A DNA stretch of 64,000 bases from Byssothecium circinans (Eukaryota > Ascomycota > Dothideomycetes > Pleosporales > Massarinaceae): the NCBI GenBank assembly GCA_010015675.1, contig ML976985.1, forward strand, positions 462,458-526,457, read 5' to 3'. This document shows positions 1-12,467 of the stretch, piece after piece. Position numbers and translations under genes: made by a program. Positions within the stretch are counted from its first letter, which is position 1; each line of letters opens with the position of its first letter. Under the pieces are notes generated by a model. That model was not told where the DNA came from. It did not search any database and saw nothing but the letters and a program-made list of their open reading frames with translations.

Positions 1-889
1 GTCCCTACACTATTCCCCCCAAGTGCATGTACATGTACATACATGGCACCACCACGCACCAGCATGCTCAAACAAATGCCACCCCCGTGCCACCACGCAC
101 AAAACAACCCCCCCAAACCGACCGACTCGCTGGCCCCATTGGCACGTCCCCACCAAGTAGCCCCTCGTCTCGCCATCATATCACTTCGTATCCACTCCAC
201 ATGGCCGCAATGCCAACTCGCAACGTCCTGCAAAAGCCCCCGTCTGCCGTCGTGCTCAGCTTGTGACCACCGCGGGCTGCGGCAGATGCCTGTACGGCTG
301 CACAGTCTTCCCTAAACGATGGTTGACAACCCTAGCCTTTCGCTTCTTGAGGCTGCCCCGTCGTACGCGCTGTCTTCGTGGCCCAACCATTTTGCCGCCT
401 GGCCATGTTCCAGCCCACCCCCGTGAATGGCTTGGTTACCTTACAGCACACGGCCTGGACAGATGGGGAAGCATTGTGCCTCTCCTTTTTGCGGAGGGGG
501 TTTGGCCTATTCGCAGGCCGCCTGTCCGTGTAACGCTCGTCACCTGCATGGCGTGGCTCACCGCTAGCCCACTGTTCAATGGACGAGGCAAAAGAGTCGC
601 AGTGCTGAAAAAAGAAGTTGGTGCATAACAGGAATATGCATCATTACCAATAAGACTACAATTACCGGCCGCTATACATGCCGTCGCAAATCCATACATC
701 TACAGGAATAATCCCTCGCTCGTCAAGAATTATAGACTAAAAAGAGAAACACCCCAGAACAATAAAACGCTCCACGAGAATGCATGCAAGAACCTAGGCG
801 ATGCATATGGCACAAAAATGCACCGTGCGGGCCGTCATCTTCATCCGGCTGTTCACCCCATGCCGAAATGCCATCGAAACAGCCAAAGT
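1..889. other. Intergenic, downstream of chitin synthase
   Basis: No gene is recognised here. Open frames are short and lack family features. A short alternating ACATGT tract lies near position 25-45. The stretch probably includes the 3' untranslated region of the minus-strand chitin synthase and the far end of a neighbour outside the window. Confidence 0.4.
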
Positions 890-3800
890 TTAATCATCAT
901 ACTGCGGAGTATAATACCCGCCATGCGAGGCTTGCGTCGGTTGCGTCCATGTTGTGGATTGCTGAGCCCAACCTCCGCTTGAATTACCACCGTTCGGCGT
1001 TTTAAGTCGGCGTTCTGCGCGTGCCTCAAGTCAGTCTTTGCTCTGCATCATCATCGGAAAGTTGGAGTCCCTCTAAGGGAGGCATCAAAGGAAGGGATGC
1101 TGAGCGCACAGCGTTACTTACCGGCTTCGAAATCGTGCCATCGTTTCATCGTGATCTTGCTGCTGTCGAACTCGCCCTCATATTCCAGGCCCGCCTTCTT
1201 TGTCTTTTCGCCGGCAGTCTTACGAGTGTCACCCCAGCTGAAGTCGTCAAACTTCCAGAAAGCATACGTCGGGAGTACAAAATTCCAAATGGGCAGGGAG
1301 AGTAAGTAGACCAGCATCCAAGCGACATAGGACCATCGGTGAGCTGTAACAACGATGAGAACGGCTGGCAGACCTAGAATAAGAGCAAGTAGCACAAGCG
1401 GGATAACAGGCACCGTCGTGTGTAGGACGGCTGCTTTGATGGAAATGGCGACTGAGGACAAGAGGTCAGCAAATCCCATTCATCGGAGGAAGACAAGGCT
1501 ACTTACTCAAGTAAAAAGTAAAGGCGATGGCGGCGGGCAGAACCAGGGTGCCAATCAACTCGATGAACACGACAAACTGCATGCTGAAGCAGAAGGTGCC
1601 ACACAAATCTCGTACGAGCACCAGCTCCATCAAGTTGTGGACCGTACTATTAATCCATCGCCTACGCTGCGAGAGTAGAACGCTGAACTGGTCGGGTACC
1701 GTGGTTTTGCAGACGGCCTGAGGGACGAATACCTGTTTGCGCTTGGGAAATGTCTTGAGCATCAGTGTTGACAGGTACCGATCCTCGCCTAGGAGTAGCA
1801 GGTTCTTCTTGTGCAACGTGTCGACCACGTTTTCAGAGTAGTGCTCAACAACGTCAGGGTTCGCCAGAATAGGCACCCAGTAGTTTTGGCCACCTTTGGG
1901 AGCCTTGATGCGATACATGCAGAAACATCCAGGTAGACAAGTCACACCGCCAAAGACCGATTCGAAAGACTTTGCCAAATGATGTGAAATGAAGTACTCA
2001 AACACCTGGATCATCGACACCCACGAATCTCGCTTGTTGGCAATCTTCGTCTCGCCGCAGAGACCCATAATCTCCGGATCTTTGACCATGGCAGAAATCA
2101 TGTGCGTAAGACTGTCGGGGAAGACCTTGGTGTCGGCGTCAACCATGAGCACAATCTCGTAAAAGTCGGGCGAGATGCCGGTAATCTTCCAGATACCATT
2201 GAACATCTCAAACTCAAGCTCTGTCATGCGCTCGTCAAACATGACCTTTTGCAAGAACGACATGAGGATGATCTGACTGTCTCGCTTTCCACGATTACCA
2301 GGCTTGGACTTCTTCGCCTCGTCCGGAGTACCGCATTTGACGACGACCATCATAGGAACACGTTGTTGCTTGTCAGTCGGGACTCGGGGATTATCGCCGT
2401 AGTCATAGAAGCCAGAGTAAATTTTGGCCATGTTGTGTCGCTTTGAGCCGCTGGCGACCGCAACATACGAAAAGGCTTCGACTTCATGGGGCAGTACGGC
2501 ATGATCTTTCATCATACCCAGCGCAATCTCCGGGGTTGTCAGGTCTTCGCCAGCTCCCTTGATCATTCCATCACAGATAACCAATATCAGCTTGTGGCTG
2601 TTTGGATAATCGGTAGTGGCAATCGAGTCTAGGGTGGTTCGCAGACCCTCATGGCCTTCGGAATAAGCAGTGACGAGACAGATAGCATGAGCCAACGGGT
2701 AGCCGAAAGGCTGCCATTCGGGAGGAGGCTGAGGGACGACGGCTTCGTGTATGAATCCCGCTGGACCAGGCCCTTCCACATCACCCATGACAGAGTAGCG
2801 GCTCTGGTCGGCGGTGCCAGAGAGAAGCAAGCTTGAGCGACTTTCCTGGACAGAAGGCTTGCCACCATACGGGGGAAGAGTGCCGTGGCTGGCATTGGGC
2901 TGGCGGTCCATGCCACTTCCACCGTGGGACGACATTACGCGAGAAGATGTGCTTTGGCTAGTCATTGTCGTAGGAGGTGCGCGCGTCTTGGCTGCCTTTT
3001 CTACAGCATAAGGGCTGGTGAATCTGGATGTAGTTGGAAGCATACTGCCACGTTTGTTCATCTTCTCGGGGCCTGCAGTGTCCATCAGTTTAGGCGGAGG
3101 GCGATAGATGTCATTGCTCCATTCTTCGATTTGCTGCTTTCGTTGCTTAGAACCAGTCTTGCCTAGAGATGATTTGTCGGCACCAAATTGCTTGCTGATG
3201 AACCACTGGAAGGCCAGCGCAAGCACGAATTTGGCAATGACAATGGCCAGAATAAATACCAAAGAGACGTAAAGAACGACCTTGGAGGCAATGCAACCGA
3301 TGCTTTCGGTGTCGATGGAGCCGACCTTGATAATTTGAGTGAAGCACCTGGCAACTTGCTTTTCGTAGGACGAGGAAAAGGCGCGGGTAACGTCTACTCC
3401 CTTCACGTTTGGATTCTGACGAATCTGGTCGAAGCGGTCTGGTATGTTGACCTGAGTTCGGTTGAACCAATTGAGGAGATCAAGGTCCAGCACGTCGCCG
3501 CCCCAAACCATGAGATTGCGAGAACTGTTCTTGATATCGGCCCATGTGAAGTAGACGTCTCCAGCTGATTTAAGGCTATAGAAAGCTCTGCGGGCAGTGT
3601 CCAAGGTGTGGCATTGGAATCCATCATAACGTCCGATGGTTTGGTTTGGCTTGCTCGAACCGTCCTGGTTGAAAGCATTGCAGGGAAAGTACCAAGACAT
3701 GTCTCCGGCAGCGTTGGTGGTGATGGGAGAGTTGGGCGCCTTTGTGATGAGTCCCTTGCAGGCACCGTTGACATTTTGGAACAGGAAACTTGCGTCCATG

Positions 3801-4744
3801 CCGCCAAACTTCTGTGGCAGATCAAACAGAACGTTGGCACCTTGGGGAATGCCTGCAGCCGTGGGATGATGCGATCCCGTCAGGTCATAGGCTTTTCCAT
3901 GCACGATCAAATAACCATTGCCGACCTTGTTCACTTGCTGACGCACACCTCCTCCGTTTGGGCAAACAGTTTCCGTAAAACCAAAGGTGAGAAATCCGAC
4001 TATGGCGCAAATGGAAAGAATGATGCTACACAGTCCTATCTTCTCCCTCCATGCACGCTGCTGGGCCTTTTGTGGCTTTCCAAAGCATCGCAGGATGGCG
4101 TCTGGGACCCAGAAGGTGATGATGGCGCAATAGATGTTCCAGAGGCTTGGTGGCCGCAGTGAATCCTTCTCTTTCTGCCTCTGCTTCTCCAGCTTCTCCA
4201 TTGTCTTGCTCCGGGTCAGCCGGCGCTTCGGCTTTTCGTTCGCCATGTCATCATCAAGGGGCGCCTGCTTGTCGTGGTATCCACCTCCCGAGGCATTGCG
4301 GAGATGAGGCGGCTTGAGGTCAGTCGCGTCTGAGCTGACGGTTTCTTCCTCCATGTAATCCTCCCTGATCGGATCGTTTCCCGTTGTCGAGGGCTGCACC
4401 GTCATCTTCTGGGCATGTTTACGGTAGTAATAGTTGGGATGGTTCGGTTCGATTCGCTGTCGCTCCGGCCGCACCAGGCTTCGCTTCCTACTCATATCTT
4501 GCGGGCCTGAGGCGCGGTTGCCGTGGCTCATCATAGGGTCTCGATCCATAGGCACTGGAGTACCCGGCGAGGGCAGTGGCCGCGAGGCCATGGAATAGGA
4601 CGCGCGTTTGCCCGTGGTGCGGTCGTGCGATGTCTTATTTTCTACGTCCGACGGTCGTCGCTGTCGGCGCGACGGTGATTCTCGGTAGGCATGGTGCTGT
4701 TCTCGCCTGGGCGAGGAGGCCTCTGGTCGCTGGGGCAAAGACAT
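890..4744 (-). CDS. Class IV chitin synthase (Chs3/ChsD type)
   Basis: Integral membrane glycosyltransferase (GT2) that polymerises UDP-GlcNAc into chitin at the plasma membrane. Exons are 4744-1507, 1451-1122 and 1014-890, joined in frame to give 1230 residues, normal for class IV. The N-terminal 190 residues are hydrophilic. Two membrane segments follow (near 200-257), then a cytochrome-b5-like region ([14 protein letters not shown]), a third segment near 485-510, and the catalytic domain. Catalytic motifs seen are MVDADTK, EDRYL (about 987) and QRRRW (1026-1030). Several C-terminal membrane segments and the conserved [11 protein letters not shown] follow. The last exon was found by reading: it adds [10 protein letters not shown] and a tail ending YYTPQYDD. 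Class IV is the family of yeast Chs3, which needs the Sel1-repeat activator Chs4/Skt5. Such a gene lies divergently at 7115. The ATG at 4744 is the first in the open frame; the upstream region is long. Confidence 0.95.
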
Positions 4745-7114
4745 TGCTGAGGAATGCCGGCAGCCTGCGTTCCGCAGCGCTCAATGTAGGTAGAAAGTCG
4801 CACCTGTCGCCCCTGTATGGACTTGGCCCTACGGCACAGGTGCCGTCAAAGAATATGAGGATACAGGCGAGACGCAGAGCGAGGGAAGGAAATGCACTCG
4901 AACGGCGGTTGTTTGCACGGCGCGGTCCTCGTGAATCACGGGTCCGAGGTTTCAGCGAGTGACGGCTTAATGCATAGATGAAGAACTACCGGTACGGAGG
5001 GAAAGAACGACGAACGACCATGGAAATGAGAGACGTGGAAACAGGCTCAACACAGCTGGCGGGTTGCGGTGCCAACGCCAGCGGAGTAAGAGACAGAGCC
5101 TGAGCGGGAACCCCTGATCGAGGCTGGACTGCGGACGAATGAGCGAATAGGCCCCCCGCGTAGAGAGCGCCAAGGCTTTTCTGTTGCTCCAGAGACGGCA
5201 AGAACAAGAGAGTGGCGCTTCTTGTTGCGATCTTTGCTTTTTGAAGACATTTCACTAGTTATGCACTATTGAATGTTTGCCTTTTTAGAAGACGACTATG
5301 AATCGAGTATCGGATGACAGAGTATTGAACGTGCTCGACGTGCGTTTGCGTGAAGCAACCGGGCGAACCATGGTACACGTGACACGGGGCTCCATCTAAC
5401 ACACCGACCAGCTGTATACGCTATCTCGCCATGCTCTCGTGGAGCGGAGAAAGTCGGCTAAGGAAGAAATTGAAAGGTAGTTTTTCTACGTATAGGGGTT
5501 GCATGACTCTGCCAGAATTCAGACGGGGACTTTAACAAAGTACGTGCTACTGCTGGCTTTACAGAGCCAGCTTTACTCCAAAACGCTACTTCGTACTCCG
5601 TACTGTCTTCCTTTATTACTAGTGCGAGGTTGCTGACTCCGGCGCATTTGGTTGTCCATGGATAATTTCACTCACGCTGATGTGATGCGGGCATGGACGG
5701 CCACATGTCCACAGCGGACAATTTATTGGTTGACAGGGCCTACCGCTTACGTGCAGGGCCCTACATATCGAGGTGTTCTCTCGTGGAGCAGAAAAAGCGG
5801 GATACAAGACACTGTCAAACTTATGTAAGGGGAATACAGCGCCTAGTACTTCACGCAAAAGACGAGCGCTCACTGTCTTGAGAGTGAGGTTAAGTAGCTG
5901 CGTTACATCCCACTTTTCCTGCTACGTGAGAGATAGTATTGCTAGAGAGCATTTGAAGTTATTGAGCACATGCAGCTTGTTTGCCATAATACCGGAACTG
6001 AACCAAGGCCCTTTACTTCGGAAGGACGTGGATGCCGCCGGCCGCATAGTCAAATGTTCTCGGAAGACTGGACAATTGCATCCGTTTCCCGTATCGTTGC
6101 AGGTAGACGACGGGCCGCAGATGCAAGATACGATTCCACTGCCAAGATCGAAGCATGGGGCTAAAGGGAAGCGTGGCTTGTAGTCCATTCTCCCCAACCA
6201 TCCAAACCATTCCAACGCCTCGCCTCTCAAGGCGAGACGCACGCCCAGTCATGGTGTGCGAGCAGGCCGCGTTTCGTAGGCTCGATTCCCCACGCTTGAC
6301 AGAAGCGGCCATGTCTCAAGCTCGCACGCCCAGACATGTCAGCTCCTCATGCTCATGCAGCGATATATCCATGCGCTGCCCACCATCTAATGTGAAGCTC
6401 GTCGTCATTCAACAGCCGTCTTGCTGTTGCATTCATCCACTCCGGACCATCCGCTCACACTACGCAGGCAGTATTCGGCTACCTAGCACCTAATACCTAA
6501 TCGGACTTCGCCCAAGTACGATCCGTAGTTTTATTTGGACCTGCGAAGAAATTCCCGCTCTTCTGCACATCACCGCAGTGGTGGACGTCAGCTGTCACCG
6601 CGCCGGCCCTACATCCGCTTTGCATTCCAGCACTCGAACAAGCTCAATCTATTCTCCTCTGCGCGCAACATTTTTCTGGAGCTTCTTGTCTTGTGTCTGT
6701 CAGCGTCTCCCCAGCGCTGTGCGGCTGAGAGCCCGTACCCTTTGTAAGTTCGTTCCTGCCCGTGCCCTGCAGGAGATTCCAAAGATCGCCATCCACACTA
6801 GGCTCGCCGCATACCCACGCCCATGTACATATGTGCATTGCCGTGCAGCAACTCCATGTTGAACGCACAAACCGAGCGCACCCGCTGACAGCGTCCAGAT
6901 TTTGAATTGCCGCCAATATCTTGTCTTTCTTGGATGTCCTCCGTCTTGCCGTCCACCTAATACCTGCAGCTATCGATTAACCCCTCTGTTCGAACTAGCG
7001 ACCCCGTCACCCCGCGCGCTCCTACGAGTCAGTTCAGGGTCCTTGGGTATTTATAAATACGAAGGCGAGGCCGACGGCGAGAAGGTCCGCGAAGCCCTGA
7101 GGAGCACCGTGTCC
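4745..7114. promoter_or_regulatory. Shared 2.4 kb upstream region of chitin synthase and its activator
   Basis: Divergent intergenic region between the chitin synthase start (4744, minus) and the Sel1-repeat gene start (7115, plus). No convincing gene lies inside; the open frames here are short and unrelated to known families. Visible signals are a CACGTG site at 5376-5381 and a perfect 14-bp palindrome GTATTTATAAATAC at 7047-7060, about 55 bp before the chosen ATG. Long leaders with upstream ATGs are likely on both sides. Co-regulation is an inference from layout only. Confidence 0.5.
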
Positions 7115-9186
7115 ATGGCCATGGCCGAAGCTTCTCCCAAAGCACCAAGCAAGGCGCCGCCGCCGCCGCCCATACCCCAGGACACAATGTCCTCAAACCC
7201 CCAAGCAGCCATCGATTCGAGCCGCTCAAGCACCGACAGCCGCACGCAGTCCCTCCGCCGCAAGCCAGTCCCTAGCGCCACTGCGGGTGCTATCCCTTCA
7301 TTTAGCATCGACGAGCATGAAGACACGGCTGCAGGAGGACGAGATTCAAGACAGTCGGGGTCGTCCCTCGCGTCGAGCTCGATAGGGCATTCAAGAACAC
7401 CGTCGCGAGACGCACCAAATGCGGGAGTCGGATATACTGCTGCACCCGTCACCAAGGAGATTCCTTCCCGGCAGCTAAATATCAGCGACAATTCAGACAA
7501 CTTGCGCTACTCGCACGCCGCCGAGCTTGACATGGCAGCCTTACCTGACGGAAGCGACCCTTCAATGTATACTGATGACTATCGAACTCAGCAGTACGCC
7601 CAAGCACAGCCCACACCTCCGCCTGCGGCCATGTCACCCGGGATGGAATCGCAACGGTCGTCGTCAAGTGACAATGGTGGAGGTCGCAACAACTTCGACT
7701 TTGGGTTCGAAGGTCCACTGCAAGTACCCCGCTCAACCCTCCCAAGGCCCAATTCGGCGTACACGCTGGGGTCCGAACTTAATGCTCGCGGCCTGTCGCA
7801 TTCGCCGCGATTGTCAGTGGGAGCGGCTTCACCATCATCCAATGGGTCGTCACAAGTCAACTATGCCCGTCAGTTATCAGCCAATCGCCGTTCGCCCGAT
7901 AGCAGGCCTACGTCGTATGTTGATCTGCTCAACTTACCATACAACCAGCAGATTGCACCAGCTGCCAATCTGGGAAATACGCAATTAAGGCATGCGGTGG
8001 GCGCAAACGCGTCCCTGCTAGATACTAAGAAGACGCTTGATATGTACAAGCTTAACGTGAAGAAATCCCAAGACAATATTGTACAGTATGAGTTTGCTTT
8101 GTATATGGTTCAGGTTGCACGGGAAGTCATGGCGTCGGACCCGTCCGTTGACAGCCATGGATTGGTTCCGTCGGACATGCTCCGGGAGGCACGACAGATA
8201 CTCCAGCGGCTGGCCGATCGCAGCTATCCCTTTGCGCAATATTACCTTGCGGATGGATATGCGTCGGGTCTCTTCAACAAAGACAAACCGGACTACGATC
8301 GCGCGTTTCCTCTTTTCGTTGCTGCCAGCAAACACGGCCACGCAGAGTCTGGCTATCGCACCGCGCTTTGTTATGAATTTGGCTGGGGGTGTCGCAAAGA
8401 CTACGCAAAAGCCGTGCAATTCTATCGGGCTGCAGCGTCGAAAAACCATCCAGGTGCCGCTGCACGTTTAGGCAAGGCTTGCTTGACGGGCGATATGGGG
8501 TTACAGAACAAGTACAGAGAAGGGGTGAAGTGGCTGAAGCGAGCAACCGAATCGGCTGACCTCCAGTATAACAACGCCCCGTACGAGCTGGGTCTGCTGC
8601 ACGAAACCGGCTACGGTGACGACATCTTCAAGGACGAGGTGTACGCGGTGCAGCTTTTTACCGAGGCCGCTGAACTGGGCCACCCGCAGGCGGCACTGAA
8701 ACTTGGGGAAGCTTACGAGCATGGGTTTCTACGCTGCCCCAAGGATGCAGGACTCTCTGTACACTATTACAACTGCGCAGCTCAAGCCGACATTCCGGAA
8801 GCAATGATGAATCTCTGCGCCTGGTACATGGTCGGCGCTGAGCCTGTGCTGGAGAAGGATGAGAACGAAGCGTACGAGTGGGCCAAGAAGGCCGCAGAGC
8901 ACGGTATGTATATCAATTGCGGGTTGCTGAGCTGAGCTAACTGTTCACAGGCCTTTCGAAAGCCGAATACGCATGCGGGTATTTCACAGAAATGGGAATC
9001 GGTTGCCGGCGCGATCCCCTCGAAGCGAACGTGTGGTATGTCAAAGCTGCCGACCACGGAGACGAGAGAGCAAAGCAGCGTCTTGCCATCATTCAGGCGG
9101 CAGCCTCTGGTCAGGCACTATCTCCCGGGAACGGAAAGAGCAAATTGAAGAAAGGCGCAAAAGATGACAATTGTGTGGTTATGTAA
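7115..9186 (+). CDS. Sel1-repeat chitin synthase activator, CaaX protein (Skt5/Chs4 type)
   Basis: Predicted regulatory partner of class IV chitin synthase. Exons 7115-8903 and 8951-9186 (47-bp intron) give 674 residues. The first half is a disordered Ser/Pro-rich region. A conserved segment around LDMYKLNVKKSQD leads into a run of about seven Sel1-like repeats (for example YYLADGYASG, LCYEFGWGC, LGLLHETGYG, CGYFTEMGIGC). The protein ends in CVVM, a CaaX prenylation box; yeast Chs4/Skt5 has the same architecture and is farnesylated at a C-terminal CaaX. The frame is open upstream to 6902. The start was set at 7115 (MAMAEASPKAP) because the upstream residues look like translated leader; 7121 is an equally possible ATG. 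It lies head to head with the chitin synthase at 890-4744. Confidence 0.92.
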
Positions 9187-10364
9187 ACCATCACTCCCCG
9201 TCTCATGTCTTGCGTCTCGCATTGCCCGGCGTCTCTTTTGTCTAATTACTTCTTCCTTCTGGACACCCATGTTTTGGTTAATCTTTGGCAACCGTTATTT
9301 CTCTTTCCTTCTGGACTTTGCACCGGGTGTTCTTCCTGTGGGCATTTCTTGGGGAGCTACGATATCTTGCATGGTTTGGGGAGAGCAAGCATATTCATTG
9401 CATCTATGTCCGTCTTTGTCAGAGAGGTTTCTCGGCCATTAAAAATTATCCATAATGTTTTGTAGAAAACTCTTGCGAGGCGCTAGAGGAAGAAGGAGTT
9501 TTGGAGTAATGGTAGTTGTTTTGAGGATAATGGAAGTTTGACGCGGTTGTTCGCGGCTTTGTACCTTTCCTCCTTCAAGCGCGTCTAGGAGTAGGTCACA
9601 TGGACCCCCATTCTCTTACGTGATTGTTGTGGCGCGCGAAGACTTTTTCTTCGGACGACTTTTCCCCGCTCCAACCGAGAATGGGGTTTTTGATTGGGAA
9701 TCGTTGCTTTGCTTATCGCAGGCATGCCGACCGCGGTACGACAGTGGTGACAGAGATCAGAGATGTAGGATCTGACATCATCAATTCCAGCACCTGGGCA
9801 ACATCAACATTACAATCGCGTTTGCCCTCTGCCCATCTATACGTAAAACTTCAGACCAAACAGCATCGGTGGGGAAATGAATCTGGGTAGATATTCCGTG
9901 CAACACCAATTCCGTGTCGGCATACTCACCGGTCATTCCGCTAGCAAATGATGGATAAGGGAGCATCTGATCATACGTAGGGCGCATTGCCTCCGCGCAA
10001 TGGCGAGATGCCGCTCCGGCTATTGGCTGGATTTTGCACGACCCGCAGCTAGCCGCACCAAGTTTGGAAAGAGCATTTGAACAAAGAGTCCACCTCTTGC
10101 TTGTCCATCTGCTTGCCTTGACACATCAATTCTTTTGATCTCCGCCAACTTGACACCTGGCTGCACGATACACACGTAGGGCGTGCGTTGTAGGAATTGT
10201 CGATTGGTACCTCTTTAAGTCACCGACGAAAGTGTTCTTATATCCGTTCAGAGTACGCCTGTGGGGGTGAAAAGCACAACCGGTTGAGACGAGTTGCTCG
10301 ACTTTTTGTTCAGGAAGTAAAGCAAGCCGGTTTCCAAACAGTTCCTTGGGAAAAGAAGAAAGAG
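9187..10364. other. Intergenic
   Basis: About 1.2 kb between two plus-strand genes. It must contain the terminator of the Sel1-repeat gene and the promoter of the aminotransferase. No RNA gene, repeat or convincing ORF is seen. Confidence 0.4.
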
Positions 10365-12069
10365 ATGGCTCCTCCGGCGGCAATTGAGGTCGAAGCCGTC
10401 ACCGATACGACGGCTGTTACGCTGCCCAATCCGCTGTCGGCACCGATTCACAGCAACGAGATCTTGGGACGAAGGAAAAAGGTGGACAAGAAGCATTGGG
10501 GTATTGCCGCACCTTCGGACAGCAAGAACTTTCGTCTGGAGAACTATGAGGGGAAGCCAAAAGCGAAGCAGTGGGACCGTATGTGTACACTCTAGCTCCA
10601 TGTATAGATGATTGATGCTGACATGTAAAAAAGACTACCTCACCAACGAGGCCAGGACGCGAAAGGGGAATTCGCTAAAAGGTGCTGCGAGATTCTTGAG
10701 CACGCCTGGCATTATTTCTCTTGGTGGTGGACTGCCTTCAAGCGAGTACTTTCCCTTCGAGGAGGTATCTTTGAAAGTGCCTTCAATAGGCAACTTCTCG
10801 GAGGCCGATACGAGAGAGAATGGTGTCGTTCTCACGGCTGGAAAACATGACCTGACGAATGACAAGTCCATCTTCGACATCTCGACCGCTTTCAACTATG
10901 GCCAGGGCGCCGGATCAGCACAGCTACTGCGATGGGTTACTGAGCACACTGAACTCGTACACTCCCCACCGTACGAGGACTGGCGCTGCACCATGACTAT
11001 TGGAAGCACATCAGGCCTAGACATGGCTCTCCGCATGCTCAGTCGTCCAGGCGACATGATGCTCTCAGAAGCCTACACTTTCTCCGCAGCTGTCGAAACT
11101 GCTCTCCCACTAGGTGTCCGTATGGCCGGTGTGCCCATCGACGCTGAAGGACTTATCCCCTCCGCTATGGACAGCATCCTCACAAACTGGGATGCCAACG
11201 AGAAAGGCGGCCGCAAGCCTCACCTCCTCTACACCGTTCCCACGGGCCAAAATCCCACCGGAGCCACGCAATCCGCCCAACGGCGCCAGGCCCTCTACGC
11301 CGTCTGCCAAAAACACGACATCATCATCATAGAAGACGAGCCCTACTACTTCCTCCAAATGCAACCATACACCGGCCCAAACAGCCCCGACGTGCCCCCT
11401 CCCTCCTCGCACAAAGAATTCCTCGAGTCCCTAGTCCCCAGCTTCCTCTCTATGGACACCGACGGCCGGGTCCTCCGCCTCGACTCTTTCTCCAAAGTCA
11501 TCGCCCCCGGCTCGCGAATCGGCTGGCTGACCGCCTCACAACAAATCATCGAAACCTACCAACGCCACGCCGACTGCTCCACGCAAAGCCCCTCAGGCAT
11601 GGCGCAACTCCTGCTCTTCAAGCTCCTAGACGAGCACTGGGGCCACGCTGGCTACCTCGACTGGCTCATCCACATCCGCATGGAATACACCAAGCGGCGC
11701 GACACCATCCTCTCGGCGTGCGAAAAATACCTCCCCAAACACATCGTGTCCTGGAACCCACCCATGGCGGGCATGTTCCACTGGATGCAGATTGATTTCA
11801 AACAGCACCCCGATTACCCTGAGAAGAGCATCGAGACGATTGAAGAGGAGATCTTCATGCAGAATATTGAGCAGGGGGCTCTGCTTATGAGGGGCAGTTG
11901 GTTCTATGCTAATGCGGACGATAGGCATGATACCTTGTTTTTTAGGGCGACGTATGCGGCGGCGCCGGCGGAGAAGATTGAGGAGGGGATTAGGAGGTTT
12001 GGGGAGAGTATTCGGAGGGAGTTTGGGCTGGAGAGGGGGGTGGGTGGGAAGAGGAAGGAGAGGGATTAG
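10365..12069 (+). CDS. ARO8: Aromatic amino acid / 2-aminoadipate aminotransferase (Aro8 type)
   Basis: PLP-dependent class I/II aminotransferase that transfers amino groups between aromatic amino acids or 2-aminoadipate and 2-oxo acids. Exons 10365-10578 and 10634-12069 give 549 residues. The 55-bp intron joins QWDHYLTNEA exactly as in the family. Visible motifs are GIISLGGGLPSSEYFPFE, the substrate/PLP region YTVPTGQNPTGAT, IIIEDEPYYFL, and the Schiff-base lysine in DSFSKVIAPGSRIGW. Length and order match fungal Aro8. The frame is open upstream to 10197, but the first 56 residues are basic and unlike the family, so the ATG at 10365 was chosen. Exact substrate preference cannot be read from the sequence. 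Confidence 0.93.
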
Positions 12070-12467
12070 ATAGAATGGAGGGGGGAGGGAAATGGTGGCT
12101 CGGCGTACTCGTTCAAGGCAGAAATGTTGTTTCGGAGCGCCTTTTCATTGGGATTTACGGTGCTTGCGGGCACTTCTTGAGGCGTTCATCTTTCGACTCG
12201 GGCTCCTGTAGATAATACATCGCATAGCTAGCTAGCAGCATGTCAGAAGAATATTGCAATTCGAACATTTTTGCCGTTCGCTATCCCATTTTGTCCCTAT
12301 TGTAGGTATATAGCACAAGAAGCTCTCCAAACCCTTTTCCACGACAAGAACCCGAATCTAGAAACGCCGTTCAGGCTCGGTGGCATTCATTTCATCTGTC
12401 CCCTCTCGCACCCTTCGCCCCATCGTCTCCGCTCAGAGTATCTTCCCCACGTTTTCCTCAATCCCCC
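12070..12467. other. Convergent intergenic spacer
   Basis: About 400 bp between the ends of the aminotransferase (plus) and Ost2 (minus). Both 3' untranslated regions must lie here. Nothing else is recognised. Confidence 0.4.

Noticed and set aside
6260..6300. Possible tRNA T-arm (CTCGATTCC)
   Set aside because: No matching acceptor stem or anticodon arm could be folded around it.
6902..7114. N-terminal extension of the Sel1-repeat protein from 6902
   Set aside because: In frame, but the residues look like translated leader and a TATA-like palindrome lies inside it; conserved-type sequence starts at 7115.
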